Source: Candidatus Zipacnadia bacterium
Lineage (GTDB): Bacteria; Armatimonadota; UBA5377; JALGUK01
Direction of reading: 5' to 3'
Assembly (NCBI GenBank): GCA_029820875.1
Contig: JALGUK010000104.1
Span: forward strand, 1 to 6,320
DNA length: 6,320 bases
Shown: in pieces, positions 1-5,966 of the stretch
Layout: every line of letters begins with the position of its first letter
Position numbering within the stretch: the stretch's first letter is position 1
Notes under the pieces: generated by a model
Seen by the model: the letters and a program-made list of their open reading frames with translations, nothing else
What the model was told of the DNA's origin: nothing
The model's database searches: none
Translations under genes and position numbers: made by a program

Positions 1-122
1 GACTGGTTTATAATCCACATATGTTCAGTTTACCCTGCTATATCACTGGTGTAAAGGTCTGTGCCAAGTATTGCCGCTTTACTTTGTAATAGCTTATAAT
101 AAATGGTTTCAATGATTGCTAT
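1..122 (+). other. AT-rich leader upstream of rsmG, no recognisable gene
   Basis: This stretch is visibly richer in A and T than the genes that follow. One + frame is open from the left edge to a TAA at 87-89, with an ATG at 21 that would give a 22-residue peptide. I do not recognise it, and it does not resemble the C-terminus of MnmG, the protein often encoded upstream of rsmG. Two perfect TATAAT hexamers occur, at 9-14 and 95-100. Without the sequence to the left I cannot say whether this is the end of a gene or part of an origin-proximal spacer. Confidence 0.5.
71..100 (+). promoter_or_regulatory. Candidate sigma70/sigmaA promoter for rsmG
   Basis: A perfect -10 hexamer TATAAT lies at 95-100. 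An 18-nt spacer separates it from TTGCCG at 71-76, which matches the -35 consensus TTGACA at four of six positions. Transcription would start near 107, leaving only a short leader before the possible rsmG starts at 123, 129 and 138. The parS site at 130-145 would lie in the initially transcribed region, so bound ParB could affect transcription. That regulatory effect is inference. Confidence 0.45.
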
Positions 123-129
123 TTGCAGG

Positions 130-145
130 TGTTTCACGTGAAACA
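130..145. promoter_or_regulatory. parS: parS centromere site (ParB-binding palindrome)
   Basis: The sequence TGTTTCACGTGAAACA is a perfect 16-bp palindrome and agrees with the well-established bacterial parS consensus TGTTNCACGTGAAACA. ParB, encoded 1.6 kb downstream, should nucleate here, bind CTP, close as a clamp and spread along the DNA; ParA then acts on the complex during chromosome segregation. The site lies in the first codons of rsmG, where it encodes Phe-His-Val-Lys-His. Because it is palindromic, it encodes the same residues when read on the other strand. No second good site is visible in this window. Confidence 0.95.
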
Positions 146-344
146 TGCCGCCTCGACATCTCGGTTGCGTGCTGTCCTTGAAGCAGAGCTGTCGCCTGTT
201 CCAACGTCTATGCGTCCCGATGCGCTTACTATTTTGGTGCAGTATTGCAATGAGGTGGCGAGGTGGTCCCCGGCTACAGACGTGAGCGGGTTTACCGACC
301 CTCTCGAGGTGTGTCGCCACTTGGTCGTTCCTACGTTACGTCTA

Positions 345-388
345 TCCACGTTTGTTGCCCGCTCCTTCCACGTTTGTTGCCCGCTCCT
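345..388 (+). repeat. Perfect 22-bp tandem duplication inside rsmG
   Basis: Positions 345-366 and 367-388 are identical over all 22 bases, each running from TCCACGTTTG to CCCGCTCCT. Twenty-two is not a multiple of three, so the second copy moves the downstream reading frame by +1 and causes the premature stop at 420-422. The absence of any difference between the copies points to a recent event. Slipped-strand replication or recombination between the copies could delete one and restore the gene. Confidence 0.97.
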
Positions 389-825
389 CCCTCACCCACA
401 TTCTCGATATTGGAGCCGGTAGTGGAGCCGGATCGCTTCCCCTTCTGACCATTCTTCCGACCCTGGGTATCACGTGTATCGAAGCTCGAGCCAAGGCCGT
501 TCTGTTTCTCGAACACTGTGCTCGGAAGTTAGGGCTGGATGTCACAATCATTCAGGGACGGGCGGAGAGCCTCGCGCGCGCAGCCGAGTTCCAGGGGGCT
601 TTCGACTTGACGATCTGTCGTGCTGTTGCCTCCTTTGGTCGTACGCTTAAGCTTGCTTTGCCATTTGTTCGCCCAGGCGGTGCCTGCTTGTGTTGGCGAC
701 CACTCGACAAGCCTCCGACCCTCCCTGCCCTCTCTGAGACGCGTTCACGCGCCGTCGGCGCACCTCTGAAGCTCGAACTCGGTCTCGATCTTCCTGTCGC
801 AGCATGGGTCGTTCGTCTCCGCTGA

Positions 826-1020
826 CACCGTTGTTTCTTTGGCAAGAGCGTGCATCGCGCACAGGCTAAAGCTGGGTCGCAGCCAACATTTCTACTTGCG
901 TAATTAGTAGCAGGAATCATCCTGCCGGGCGGCGAACATCCACTTTCACATGACAAGCGGCTGGACCTTTGTTCCTATGGCCTCTTACGGCGCTGGTTAT
1001 CAGGGAAGGGAGGGCTGCCG
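826..1020 (+). other. rsmG-parA spacer without a supported gene
   Basis: About 195 bp separate the end of rsmG from parA. I see no convincing reading frame, tRNA or promoter. A short perfect hairpin is present: GCAGGA at 910-915 pairs with TCCTGC at 920-925 around a 4-nt loop, but no T-run follows, so it is not a standard terminator. The stretch 942-957 has a degenerate resemblance to parS (10 of 16 positions), which I do not consider a real site. The right end carries the parA ribosome binding site. Confidence 0.5.
1008..1014 (+). promoter_or_regulatory. parA ribosome binding site
   Basis: GGGAGGG at 1008-1014 lies six bases before the TTG at 1021. This supports TTG as the genuine start, because it is followed directly by the expected N-terminus MARTIAIVNQKGGVGKTT. 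Confidence 0.85.
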
Positions 1021-1824
1021 TTGGCGCGTACTATCGCCATAGTCAACCAAAAGGGCGGCGTAGGCAAAACCACCACGGCCATCAATGTCTCGTCCTATGC
1101 CGCAGCCATGGGGAAACGGACACTCTTGGTCGATATCGACGCCCAGGGCAATGCAACAAGTGGACTGGGAGTCGACCGCGCCGGTTTATCCCGCTGCATT
1201 TACGACCTTCTCGTAGCGGAACCCGGGGACGGCGATTCACCCCTCCCATCTGAGCTCATCATCGACACCCGTGTCCGTGGTCTGCGACTGCTTCCTGCTA
1301 CTATTAACTTGGCGGGGGCCGAAATTCGATTGGCGTCAGCTATGGCAAGGGAGATGCGGCTTAAGAGAATCCTCAGTCCCCTGGAGCAAGAGTATGACCT
1401 AATCATAATCGACACTGCCCCATCGCTTGGGCTCCTCACCATCAACAGCCTGGCTGCTGCGGAATCCGTTATAATTCCTATCCAGTGCGAGTATTATGCG
1501 CTCGAGGGACTGACTCAGTTAATGAACGTAGTACACCTTGTCAGACGGGATCTGAACCAACGCCTGGAGATAGCCGGCGTAGTGTTGACCATGTACGACC
1601 GACGTACCAACCTCTCACGGGAGGTTGCTTCTCAGGTGTCCTCCTTCTTCCACGGGAAGGTCTTCAGGACCAAGGTGCCTCGCAATGTCAGGCTGGCGGA
1701 GGCACCAAGCTATGGTCTCCCCGTCTCTTTGTATGATCCGACCTGCAAAGGCGCCCGGGCTTATCGCCGACTTACAATGGAGGTGCTGGGAATTGCCGAG
1801 ACGAGCTTTAGGACGAGGCCTTGA
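1021..1824 (+). CDS. parA: Chromosome partitioning ATPase ParA/Soj
   Basis: This 267-residue protein is a MinD/ParA-type P-loop ATPase. In the ATP-bound dimeric form such proteins bind nucleoid DNA non-specifically; ParB-parS complexes stimulate hydrolysis, which drives segregation of origins. The deviant Walker A motif KGGVGKTT is at residues 11-18, with signature Lys11 and catalytic-site Lys16. The A' motif VDIDAQGN is at about 37-44 and Walker B LIIIDTAPS at about 127-135. The family C-terminal pattern YDPxxKGAxAY is present. There is no N-terminal DNA-binding extension, as expected for the short chromosomal Soj type rather than the long plasmid ParA type. The start is TTG, fixed by a strong ribosome binding site. 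The gene follows rsmG and overlaps parB by 32 bp, so the pair is very likely co-transcribed. No promoter of its own is obvious. Confidence 0.96.
   Translation: MARTIAIVNQKGGVGKTTTAINVSSYAAAMGKRTLLVDIDAQGNATSGLGVDRAGLSRCIYDLLVAEPGDGDSPLPSELIIDTRVRGLRLLPATINLAGAEIRLASAMAREMRLKRILSPLEQEYDLIIIDTAPSLGLLTINSLAAAESVIIPIQCEYYALEGLTQLMNVVHLVRRDLNQRLEIAGVVLTMYDRRTNLSREVASQVSSFFHGKVFRTKVPRNVRLAEAPSYGLPVSLYDPTCKGARAYRRLTMEVLGIAETSFRTRP
1779..1784 (+). promoter_or_regulatory. parB ribosome binding site inside parA
   Basis: GGAGGT at 1779-1784 lies within parA codons, eight bases before the TTG at 1793. It decides the parB start: the same frame stays open for another 168 bases upstream, but only the TTG at 1793 has a well-placed site and yields the conserved ParB N-terminal peptide RRALGRGLDDLIP. 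Confidence 0.85.
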
Positions 1825-2659
1825 TGATCTCATACCTGCAAGCGCTTTACAAGAGTCTCAGCCGGTGCTTGATATTCCAGTGGACCAGATAGACCCTAAT
1901 CCTTATCAGCCTCGCACGAACATCCCGGAGGAGAGCCTCGAGGAACTGACTGTTTCCATCGAGGCTCACGGGATACTCCAACCCCTAATCGTGCGGAAGG
2001 TCGATGATCGCTACCAAATCGTTGCGGGCGAGCGCCGGTGGCGAGCCGCCAAACGCGCCGGGCTGCGTTCAGTGCCCTGCACAGTGCGCGGTTTTTCGGA
2101 TGCCCAATCATTACAGATCGCGCTGATTGAGAACCTGCAACGCGAAGACATTGACCCCATAGAGGCTGCCCGCGCCTACCGCGTTCTCATCGAAAATTTC
2201 CATCTCACGCAGGCTGAGATCGCGGAACAAGTCGGGAAGAGCCGGGCTGCAATCGCGAATTGCCTTCGATTGCTGAACCTGCCTGACGTCGTCCAAGAGA
2301 GCATCATCAATCAGCGAATCAGTGAAGGACATGGGCGGGCGCTGTTAGGGTTGCTTGGGCGCGAGGCTGAACTGCTCCAAGTATGGCGAGATGTGGAAGA
2401 GAAGGGTTTGACGGTCCGAGACACCGAGCGTCTCGTCCGCAAGCTCCTGGAAAGAGACGATGAACGCACAAAAGAGCAGCGAGTCGAGACACGCCCGGAT
2501 CCGTTTCTCTCAGAGGCTAAGGAGATAATTCAGCAGGCGCTGGGCACAAAGACAGGAATCCGCGCACGGGCGGACGGAAGCGGAACTATCAGCATATCAT
2601 TCCGTTCGACCGAGGACTTGTCCAGAATTCTTGATATCCTGAGCGGCTTGGCTCGTTAG
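1793..2659 (+). CDS. parB: Chromosome partitioning protein ParB/Spo0J (CTP-dependent parS clamp)
   Basis: This 288-residue ParB binds parS, hydrolyses CTP as a sliding clamp and activates ParA. The N-terminal peptide ALGRGLDDLIP (about residues 5-15) is the segment that in the family stimulates ParA ATPase. The N-terminal CTPase domain shows the NPYQPR segment (36-41), GERRWRAA (79-86, the nucleotide-binding motif) and ENLQRED (113-119). The helix-turn-helix that reads parS is at about 138-161 (TQAEIAEQVGKSRAAIANCLRL). A charged linker around 215-240 leads to the C-terminal dimerisation domain, beginning near the family-typical ALGTKTGI (249-256) and ending in a leucine-rich helix. Length is normal for chromosomal ParB. 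The TTG start lies 32 bp before the parA stop, suggesting translational coupling. The cognate parS is at 130-145. Confidence 0.96.
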   Translation: MPRRALGRGLDDLIPASALQESQPVLDIPVDQIDPNPYQPRTNIPEESLEELTVSIEAHGILQPLIVRKVDDRYQIVAGERRWRAAKRAGLRSVPCTVRGFSDAQSLQIALIENLQREDIDPIEAARAYRVLIENFHLTQAEIAEQVGKSRAAIANCLRLLNLPDVVQESIINQRISEGHGRALLGLLGREAELLQVWRDVEEKGLTVRDTERLVRKLLERDDERTKEQRVETRPDPFLSEAKEIIQQALGTKTGIRARADGSGTISISFRSTEDLSRILDILSGLAR

Positions 2660-2857
2660 CAGACAGAACTGCAGATAATAGTAATATTTTCCCATTATTG
2701 TTGTAAATACCCTTGCACAAGACTCGAGGTTAAGGCGAGCCTGCACCTCTTGCGTTCACGAACAGCACACAAGACACGCAATCTGTCCCGGTCTAATCAA
2801 TCAGGTAATGGGAACACCCGCAACCGCCCAATTGTTAGAACTAATGGAGGCCTCCAA

Positions 2858-2899
2858 GCTCTCTTGTTGACGCGCAAAGCAAATGACTTGCAAGAGAGC
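2858..2899. repeat. 9-bp perfect inverted repeat
   Basis: GCTCTCTTG at 2858-2866 is the exact reverse complement of CAAGAGAGC at 2891-2899, with 24 bases between. It abuts the next hairpin with no intervening base. No clear T-run follows on either strand, so its role is unknown. Confidence 0.7.
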
Positions 2900-2970
2900 A
2901 GCCGCTGCAAAACAAGGTGTGGTCGTACCCCCCGCCGACCACCCTGAAATGCAGCGGCTTCTTATTGTTT
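2900..2970 (+). terminator. Large hairpin with T-rich tail, probable terminator of the parAB transcript
   Basis: AGCCGCTGCA (2900-2909) pairs perfectly with TGCAGCGGCT (2950-2959). The 40-base interior has a second stem, GTGGTCG (2919-2925) with CGACCAC (2936-2942), closing a C-rich loop. On the + strand a T-rich run (TTCTTATTGTTT, 2959-2970) follows, as expected for an intrinsic terminator of rightward transcription. The T-run is interrupted and the loop is long, so it is not canonical. The - strand copy lies 14 bases after the stop of the leftward operon but lacks a T-run. Confidence 0.5.
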
Positions 2971-2973
2971 CTT

Positions 2974-3546
2974 CTACCAGCGACGCCGAGGCCTATCCAC
3001 CGTGAAATCCACTGAGCCGACAACGGCATCCTCGAAGATCAGATCCACCCGATAGCGACCCGCGGGTAATGTCTCTCCTTTACTCAGCTTTAATTGCAGA
3101 TGGCCATGGCCTTCCCCGGGCGGCAACTCCACCGGCACCGTTTTAACAGGCTGGTATCGCCCATTCAGGAACCAGTCGGACGTCACTGTATCGCCTTTTC
3201 GGGCTCCACTGTAGTCAAAAAAGATGTAGATTGTGCACGCTGTTGCCGGCACGACCGAGGTGGGGTGGAGGGGACGCCCTTCCGGGCTAATATCGCATGC
3301 GACAAGTATCGAGGACAGCCTGATACCCGTCCTACCGGCCACGACCTTTTTCCGAACGGGCGGTGTTGTCCGGCTCTGGATGCGGCGTCGCATCCATTCG
3401 ACCTGATGCGCGGCCTTCCGCAGTCTCGGCCAACCATAATAGCCCGCAACAAGCACTGCACCAACTGCAATTGCGGCGAGAGCCGCCCCAATAGCGACCC
3501 GGCGACGCGAATTCGAAGAAACCGATTCCTGACCCGCGTCTCCCAT
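2974..3546 (-). CDS. Hypothetical membrane-anchored protein with C-terminal Ig-like domain
   Basis: I do not recognise a named family. From the ATG at 3546 the product has 190 residues. A short hydrophilic N-terminus with an Arg-Arg-Arg cluster (14-16) precedes one hydrophobic segment at about 17-38 (VAIGAALAAIAVGAVLVAGY), followed by a basic stretch (about 41-68). This suggests a single-pass anchor with the rest outside the cytoplasm. The remainder (about 75-185) is predicted to be beta-rich: CTIYIFFDYSG, SDWFLNGRYQP and LPAGRYRVDLIF resemble Ig-like accessory domains in which a strand ends in PxGxYxV. It ends in a basic RPRRRW tail. The frame stays open 43 codons upstream, into the preceding gene, but the ATG 14 bases after that gene's stop, with a weak GAGAG at 3556-3560, is the sensible start. 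It is last in the serS operon. Function is unknown. Confidence 0.8.
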   Translation of the reverse strand: MGDAGQESVSSNSRRRVAIGAALAAIAVGAVLVAGYYGWPRLRKAAHQVEWMRRRIQSRTTPPVRKKVVAGRTGIRLSSILVACDISPEGRPLHPTSVVPATACTIYIFFDYSGARKGDTVTSDWFLNGRYQPVKTVPVELPPGEGHGHLQLKLSKGETLPAGRYRVDLIFEDAVVGSVDFTVDRPRRRW

Positions 3547-3560
3547 TTCACACCGCTCTC

Positions 3561-4628
3561 TTAGCGGCCAAGCCGAATGGTACGAGGGTAAGAATGCAGC
3601 CGTGGACCGACAAGTGCTCGGATTCGATACATCCCGGCGGGAACCACCCTGCCTTCCATATCGGTTTGGTCCCATTCCCCTTCGACGATGTGTTTCTTCC
3701 CTACGGAAAGCTGGAACTCCGCGCCCACAGGCGATGCAGTTGATACTGCCGGAGACCAGCGCTTTACCTCCTGCCCGTCGCGTTCCACTATAAACTGTAT
3801 ACCGTCCCCGGCGGGAACCTGCATGTCCTTATCAAACGGATTCTTTATCATAAGCCGCAGGTATATGGTCTCTCCCGGCCCATACGTTTCCTTGTTCGTC
3901 GCGAGCATGCACACAATGCCGTCAACGCCCTTGAGGGTGTGAATGCCCTCCACAAGCAGATACGGCTCCGCCGAGGTCGCGATCGCCACACGTCCCTGCA
4001 CAACGATTCGGCGCCCCATGTTCTCGGTAGGAAGGAGTGGGAACGGCGTCTCGACGTTGTTTGTAACCGTGCAGTAGATTTCGCCCGTTTCGTCTTGGAG
4101 TACCCAATCGCTCCGCGTGACAGGCGGTCCTGCAGATGTGGCCGGTGCGAACGAACTTGGCCGCCATCCACGGTATTCACCGCTGACAATAACCGTCCGA
4201 TCGGCGAATTCCGCTGGAGCCTGCAATATAGCCTGAAGCTTGACGGGGGCCGGTGTCGGTTCCGCAGGGAGTGTCACTTTGACGGTGTTGGCATCCTTAT
4301 CATACTCTGTAGATGCGTCGAACGCTTCGGCCAGGAACCGCAACGGCACAGCGAGGCTCCCGTCGACGAGAGTGGAGGCGGTAGGGAGTTGGACCAATTC
4401 CGCGTTGACAAACGCTTCTTGGGCGCCGATACTTAGCTGCACAACCGTCGCTCCTCTGCGGGCGGTGACGCTGCCTGTGGCCTCGTCATGTGTAACAGTC
4501 GCTCCAAGCCCGCGGGCCAGGTCTCGAAATCCGACCATGACGGTCCCATCCTTGAGGAACGGGGCGGGCTGAGTAGGGAACGGCTGACCGTTGAGAAGGA
4601 GCGTGAGTACAAGCGCTGTAGCTGTCAC
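3561..4628 (-). CDS. Copper amine oxidase N-terminal-like / BsuPI-domain protein
   Basis: This 355-residue protein has three parts. Residues about 11-120 match the copper amine oxidase N-terminal-like (stalk) repeat, seen in LNGQPF, DGTVMVGFRDLARGLGATV, GSLAVPLRFLAEAFDA and NTVKVTL. A Pro-rich linker (about 121-129) leads to a predicted beta-barrel, probably OB-like, at about 130-232 (RTVIVSGEYRGW, WVLQDETGEIYC, RRIVVQGRVAI). Residues about 240-342 resemble the BsuPI intracellular proteinase inhibitor domain (YGPGETIYLRLMIKN, FIVERDGQEVKRWSP, VVPAGMYRIRAL). Stalk domains are usually extracellular, yet only about ten hydrophobic residues precede this one, and no basic n-region or cleavage site is visible. 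The GTG start overlaps the serS stop (GTGA), with GGAGG at 4638-4642 nine bases ahead; a stop ten codons upstream in frame rules out an earlier start. Binding partner and function are unknown, and true protease inhibition is unproven. Confidence 0.85.
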   Translation of the reverse strand: MTATALVLTLLLNGQPFPTQPAPFLKDGTVMVGFRDLARGLGATVTHDEATGSVTARRGATVVQLSIGAQEAFVNAELVQLPTASTLVDGSLAVPLRFLAEAFDASTEYDKDANTVKVTLPAEPTPAPVKLQAILQAPAEFADRTVIVSGEYRGWRPSSFAPATSAGPPVTRSDWVLQDETGEIYCTVTNNVETPFPLLPTENMGRRIVVQGRVAIATSAEPYLLVEGIHTLKGVDGIVCMLATNKETYGPGETIYLRLMIKNPFDKDMQVPAGDGIQFIVERDGQEVKRWSPAVSTASPVGAEFQLSVGKKHIVEGEWDQTDMEGRVVPAGMYRIRALVGPRLHSYPRTIRLGR

Positions 4629-5917
4629 TGGTCCATTCCTCCAATCGGCGCATCAATCGCCTCAACTCCGCCCATATACGGCCTGAGAGCCTCGGGAATC
4701 GCCACGGTGCCGTCGTTTCTCTGGTAGTTCTCAAGCAACGCTGCGAGGGTGCGCCCGGCCGCCAGCCCCGAGCCGTTCATCGTGTGTACGAACTTCGGTT
4801 TGCTCTCCGGGTCCGGACGGTACCGGGTATTGGCCCGCCGGGCCTGAAACTCCCCGTACATACTGCAGGATGACACCTCGACATATCGCCCCATGCCCGG
4901 GAAGTGCACTTCGATGTCGTACGTCTTCGCGGAGGCGAACGTGATGTCGCCGGTGCACAGGGAGACGACTCTATAGGGTAACTCAAGACGTGTGAGGATG
5001 TCCTCCGCGTCATGCAGCAGAGCTTCGAGTTCGACCGGGGCATCCTCCGGTCGTGTGAACTTCATCAGTTCCACCTTGTTGAACTGATGCTGGCGGATGA
5101 TACCGCGCGACTCCTGGCCGGCGGCCCCTGCCTCGGCGCGCCAACAAGGAGAGTAGGCCGTGTAGTAAAGCGGAAGCAGATCGCCGTCGAGGATTTCGTC
5201 CTGGTGGAGATTGGTCAGGGGGACCTCGGCGGTCGGGATAAGATAAAAGCCTTCGCGTGTTTTGAACATGTCCTGTTCGAATTTTGGGAGGTTCCCGGTC
5301 CCGATCAAGCTCCGCGCATTGGCCAGAAACGGCGGCAGTATCTCCGTATACCCGTGCTCGCGCGTATGTACATCAAGCATGAAGTTGACCAGAGCGCGCT
5401 CGAGCGCAGCACCTGCTCTTCTACCGACTACAAAGCGAGCGCCGGCGATGCGGGCAGCACTTGGAAAGTCGAGGATACCGAGTTTCTCGCCTATCTCCCA
5501 GTGGGGGAGAGGCTCAAAACCGAAATCCCTCGGCTTGCCCACGGTTCTGATGACGATGTTGTCCGTTTCATCGGTTCCCACGGGAACGCTTGGATCCGGT
5601 ATGTTAGGCACCTCAAGCAGCAACGCCTGTAGTTGCTGCTCTACCTCGCGGATTTTTTTCTGGGCTTCCTTAATCTCGTCAGACAACTCCCGCATCGCGG
5701 CAATTTTGTCGCTGGCATCTTCGCCGGCCTTCTTAAGCTCGCTGATCTGCTTCGATGTTGCGTTAAGGACGGCCTTCTTCTGCTCCGTCTGATAAAGCAA
5801 ATCGCGACGTCGCTTGTCGGCCTCAAGGATAGGGGAGATGTCCAGGTCCATTCCCCGGTTGCGAATGGCCTCACGCACGAGGTCGGGGTTGCTGCGAATG
5901 AACGCGATGTCTAACAA
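4625..5917 (-). CDS. serS: Seryl-tRNA synthetase
   Basis: SerRS charges tRNA-Ser (and tRNA-Sec) with serine in the cytoplasm through a seryl-adenylate intermediate. The 430-residue length is typical for bacteria. The N-terminus MLDIAFIRSNPDLVREAI is characteristic, and residues about 30-105 form the charged, Lys/Glu-rich coiled-coil arm that contacts the tRNA long variable arm. The class II catalytic core follows: TAEVPLTN (229-236, serine binding), motif 2 around WRAEAGAAGQESRG (259-272) with R260 and E262, EVSSCSMYGEFQARR (347-361), and motif 3 NGSGLAAGRTLAALLENYQ (381-399) with R389. Trp259 stands where Phe is usual, a minor variation. The start is TTG, fixed by GGAGGG at 5925-5930, seven bases ahead. 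It lies 49 bp after an exchanger gene and overlaps the next gene by 4 bp. Confidence 0.98.
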   Translation of the reverse strand: MLDIAFIRSNPDLVREAIRNRGMDLDISPILEADKRRRDLLYQTEQKKAVLNATSKQISELKKAGEDASDKIAAMRELSDEIKEAQKKIREVEQQLQALLLEVPNIPDPSVPVGTDETDNIVIRTVGKPRDFGFEPLPHWEIGEKLGILDFPSAARIAGARFVVGRRAGAALERALVNFMLDVHTREHGYTEILPPFLANARSLIGTGNLPKFEQDMFKTREGFYLIPTAEVPLTNLHQDEILDGDLLPLYYTAYSPCWRAEAGAAGQESRGIIRQHQFNKVELMKFTRPEDAPVELEALLHDAEDILTRLELPYRVVSLCTGDITFASAKTYDIEVHFPGMGRYVEVSSCSMYGEFQARRANTRYRPDPESKPKFVHTMNGSGLAAGRTLAALLENYQRNDGTVAIPEALRPYMGGVEAIDAPIGGMDQ

Positions 5918-5924
5918 TCCTCAG

Positions 5925-5930
5925 CCCTCC
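5925..5930 (-). promoter_or_regulatory. serS ribosome binding site
   Basis: Read on the - strand, GGAGGG at 5930-5925 lies seven bases before the TTG at 5917-5915. This supports a TTG start giving Met-Leu-Asp-Ile, the usual SerRS N-terminus. Confidence 0.8.
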
Positions 5931-5966
5931 TACTCCATCGTCATCAGACCGGAAACGGCGGCAATG

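Larger units (their letters stand above)
123..825 (+). pseudogene. rsmG: 16S rRNA (guanine527-N7)-methyltransferase RsmG/GidB, frameshifted by a 22-bp tandem duplication
   Basis: RsmG methylates N7 of G527 in the 530 loop of 16S rRNA using S-adenosylmethionine. The first frame (from TTG 123, or GTG 129 or 138) reads through the N-terminal part and stops at TAG 420-422 after about 99 residues. The rest of the protein continues in the +1 frame to a TGA ending at 825. It carries the SAM-binding stretch LDIGAGSG, the acidic IEARAK segment, QGRAES and CRAVAS, then a C-terminal beta strand ending in AAWVVRLR. The break coincides with the perfect duplication at 345-366/367-388. Both copies encode STFVARS in their respective frames, so removing one restores a continuous protein of about 226 residues, a normal RsmG length. 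The true start is unclear: TTG 123 and GTG 129 lack a Shine-Dalgarno, whereas GTG 138 has AGGTG at 127-131. A sequencing or assembly error is the main alternative to a genuine pseudogene. Confidence 0.85.
2660..2973. other. Structured non-coding spacer between convergent operons
   Basis: The parB operon (+) and the serS operon (-) converge on this spacer of about 310 bp, and I see no real gene in it. From left to right it holds an AT-rich stretch (about 2674-2710) that can form a weak 9-bp hairpin with two wobble pairs (2677-2685/2694-2702); a 10-bp palindrome GGAGGCCTCC (2846-2855); a 9-bp inverted repeat (2858-2866/2891-2899); and directly beside it a 10-bp inverted repeat (2900-2909/2950-2959) with its own inner stem. 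The density of dyads suggests transcription termination, or possibly a structured RNA. Confidence 0.6.

Noticed and set aside
11..19. DnaA-box-like TAATCCACA near the left edge, possible oriC
   Set aside because: It matches TTATCCACA at eight of nine positions, but I see no cluster of boxes or AT-rich unwinding element within the window. A single box is not evidence of an origin.
910..925. Short hairpin between rsmG and parA as a terminator
   Set aside because: The stem is only 6 bp and no T-run follows, so I do not call it a terminator.
552..956. 134-codon open frame on the - strand across rsmG
   Set aside because: It is antisense to rsmG, rich in Arg/Ser/Pro, has no recognisable motif or ribosome binding site, and is a frame shadow of the GC-rich coding sequence.
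942..957. Second parS-like sequence upstream of parA
   Set aside because: Only 10 of 16 positions match, and the central CACGTG is changed to CACATG. ParB sites tolerate little variation in the core, so this is probably chance.
2750..2947. 65-codon open frame on the + strand after parB
   Set aside because: Low-complexity, Arg/Thr/Asn-rich translation with no motif. It runs through the inverted repeats, which points to non-coding sequence.
2900..2959. Ribozyme such as a hammerhead in the hairpin region
   Set aside because: I looked for the conserved CUGAUGA and GAAA core in the right arrangement on both strands and did not find it.
5012..5632. 206-codon open frame on the + strand opposite serS
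   Set aside because: It lies wholly antisense to a clear seryl-tRNA synthetase and shows no family features; it is a shadow frame.
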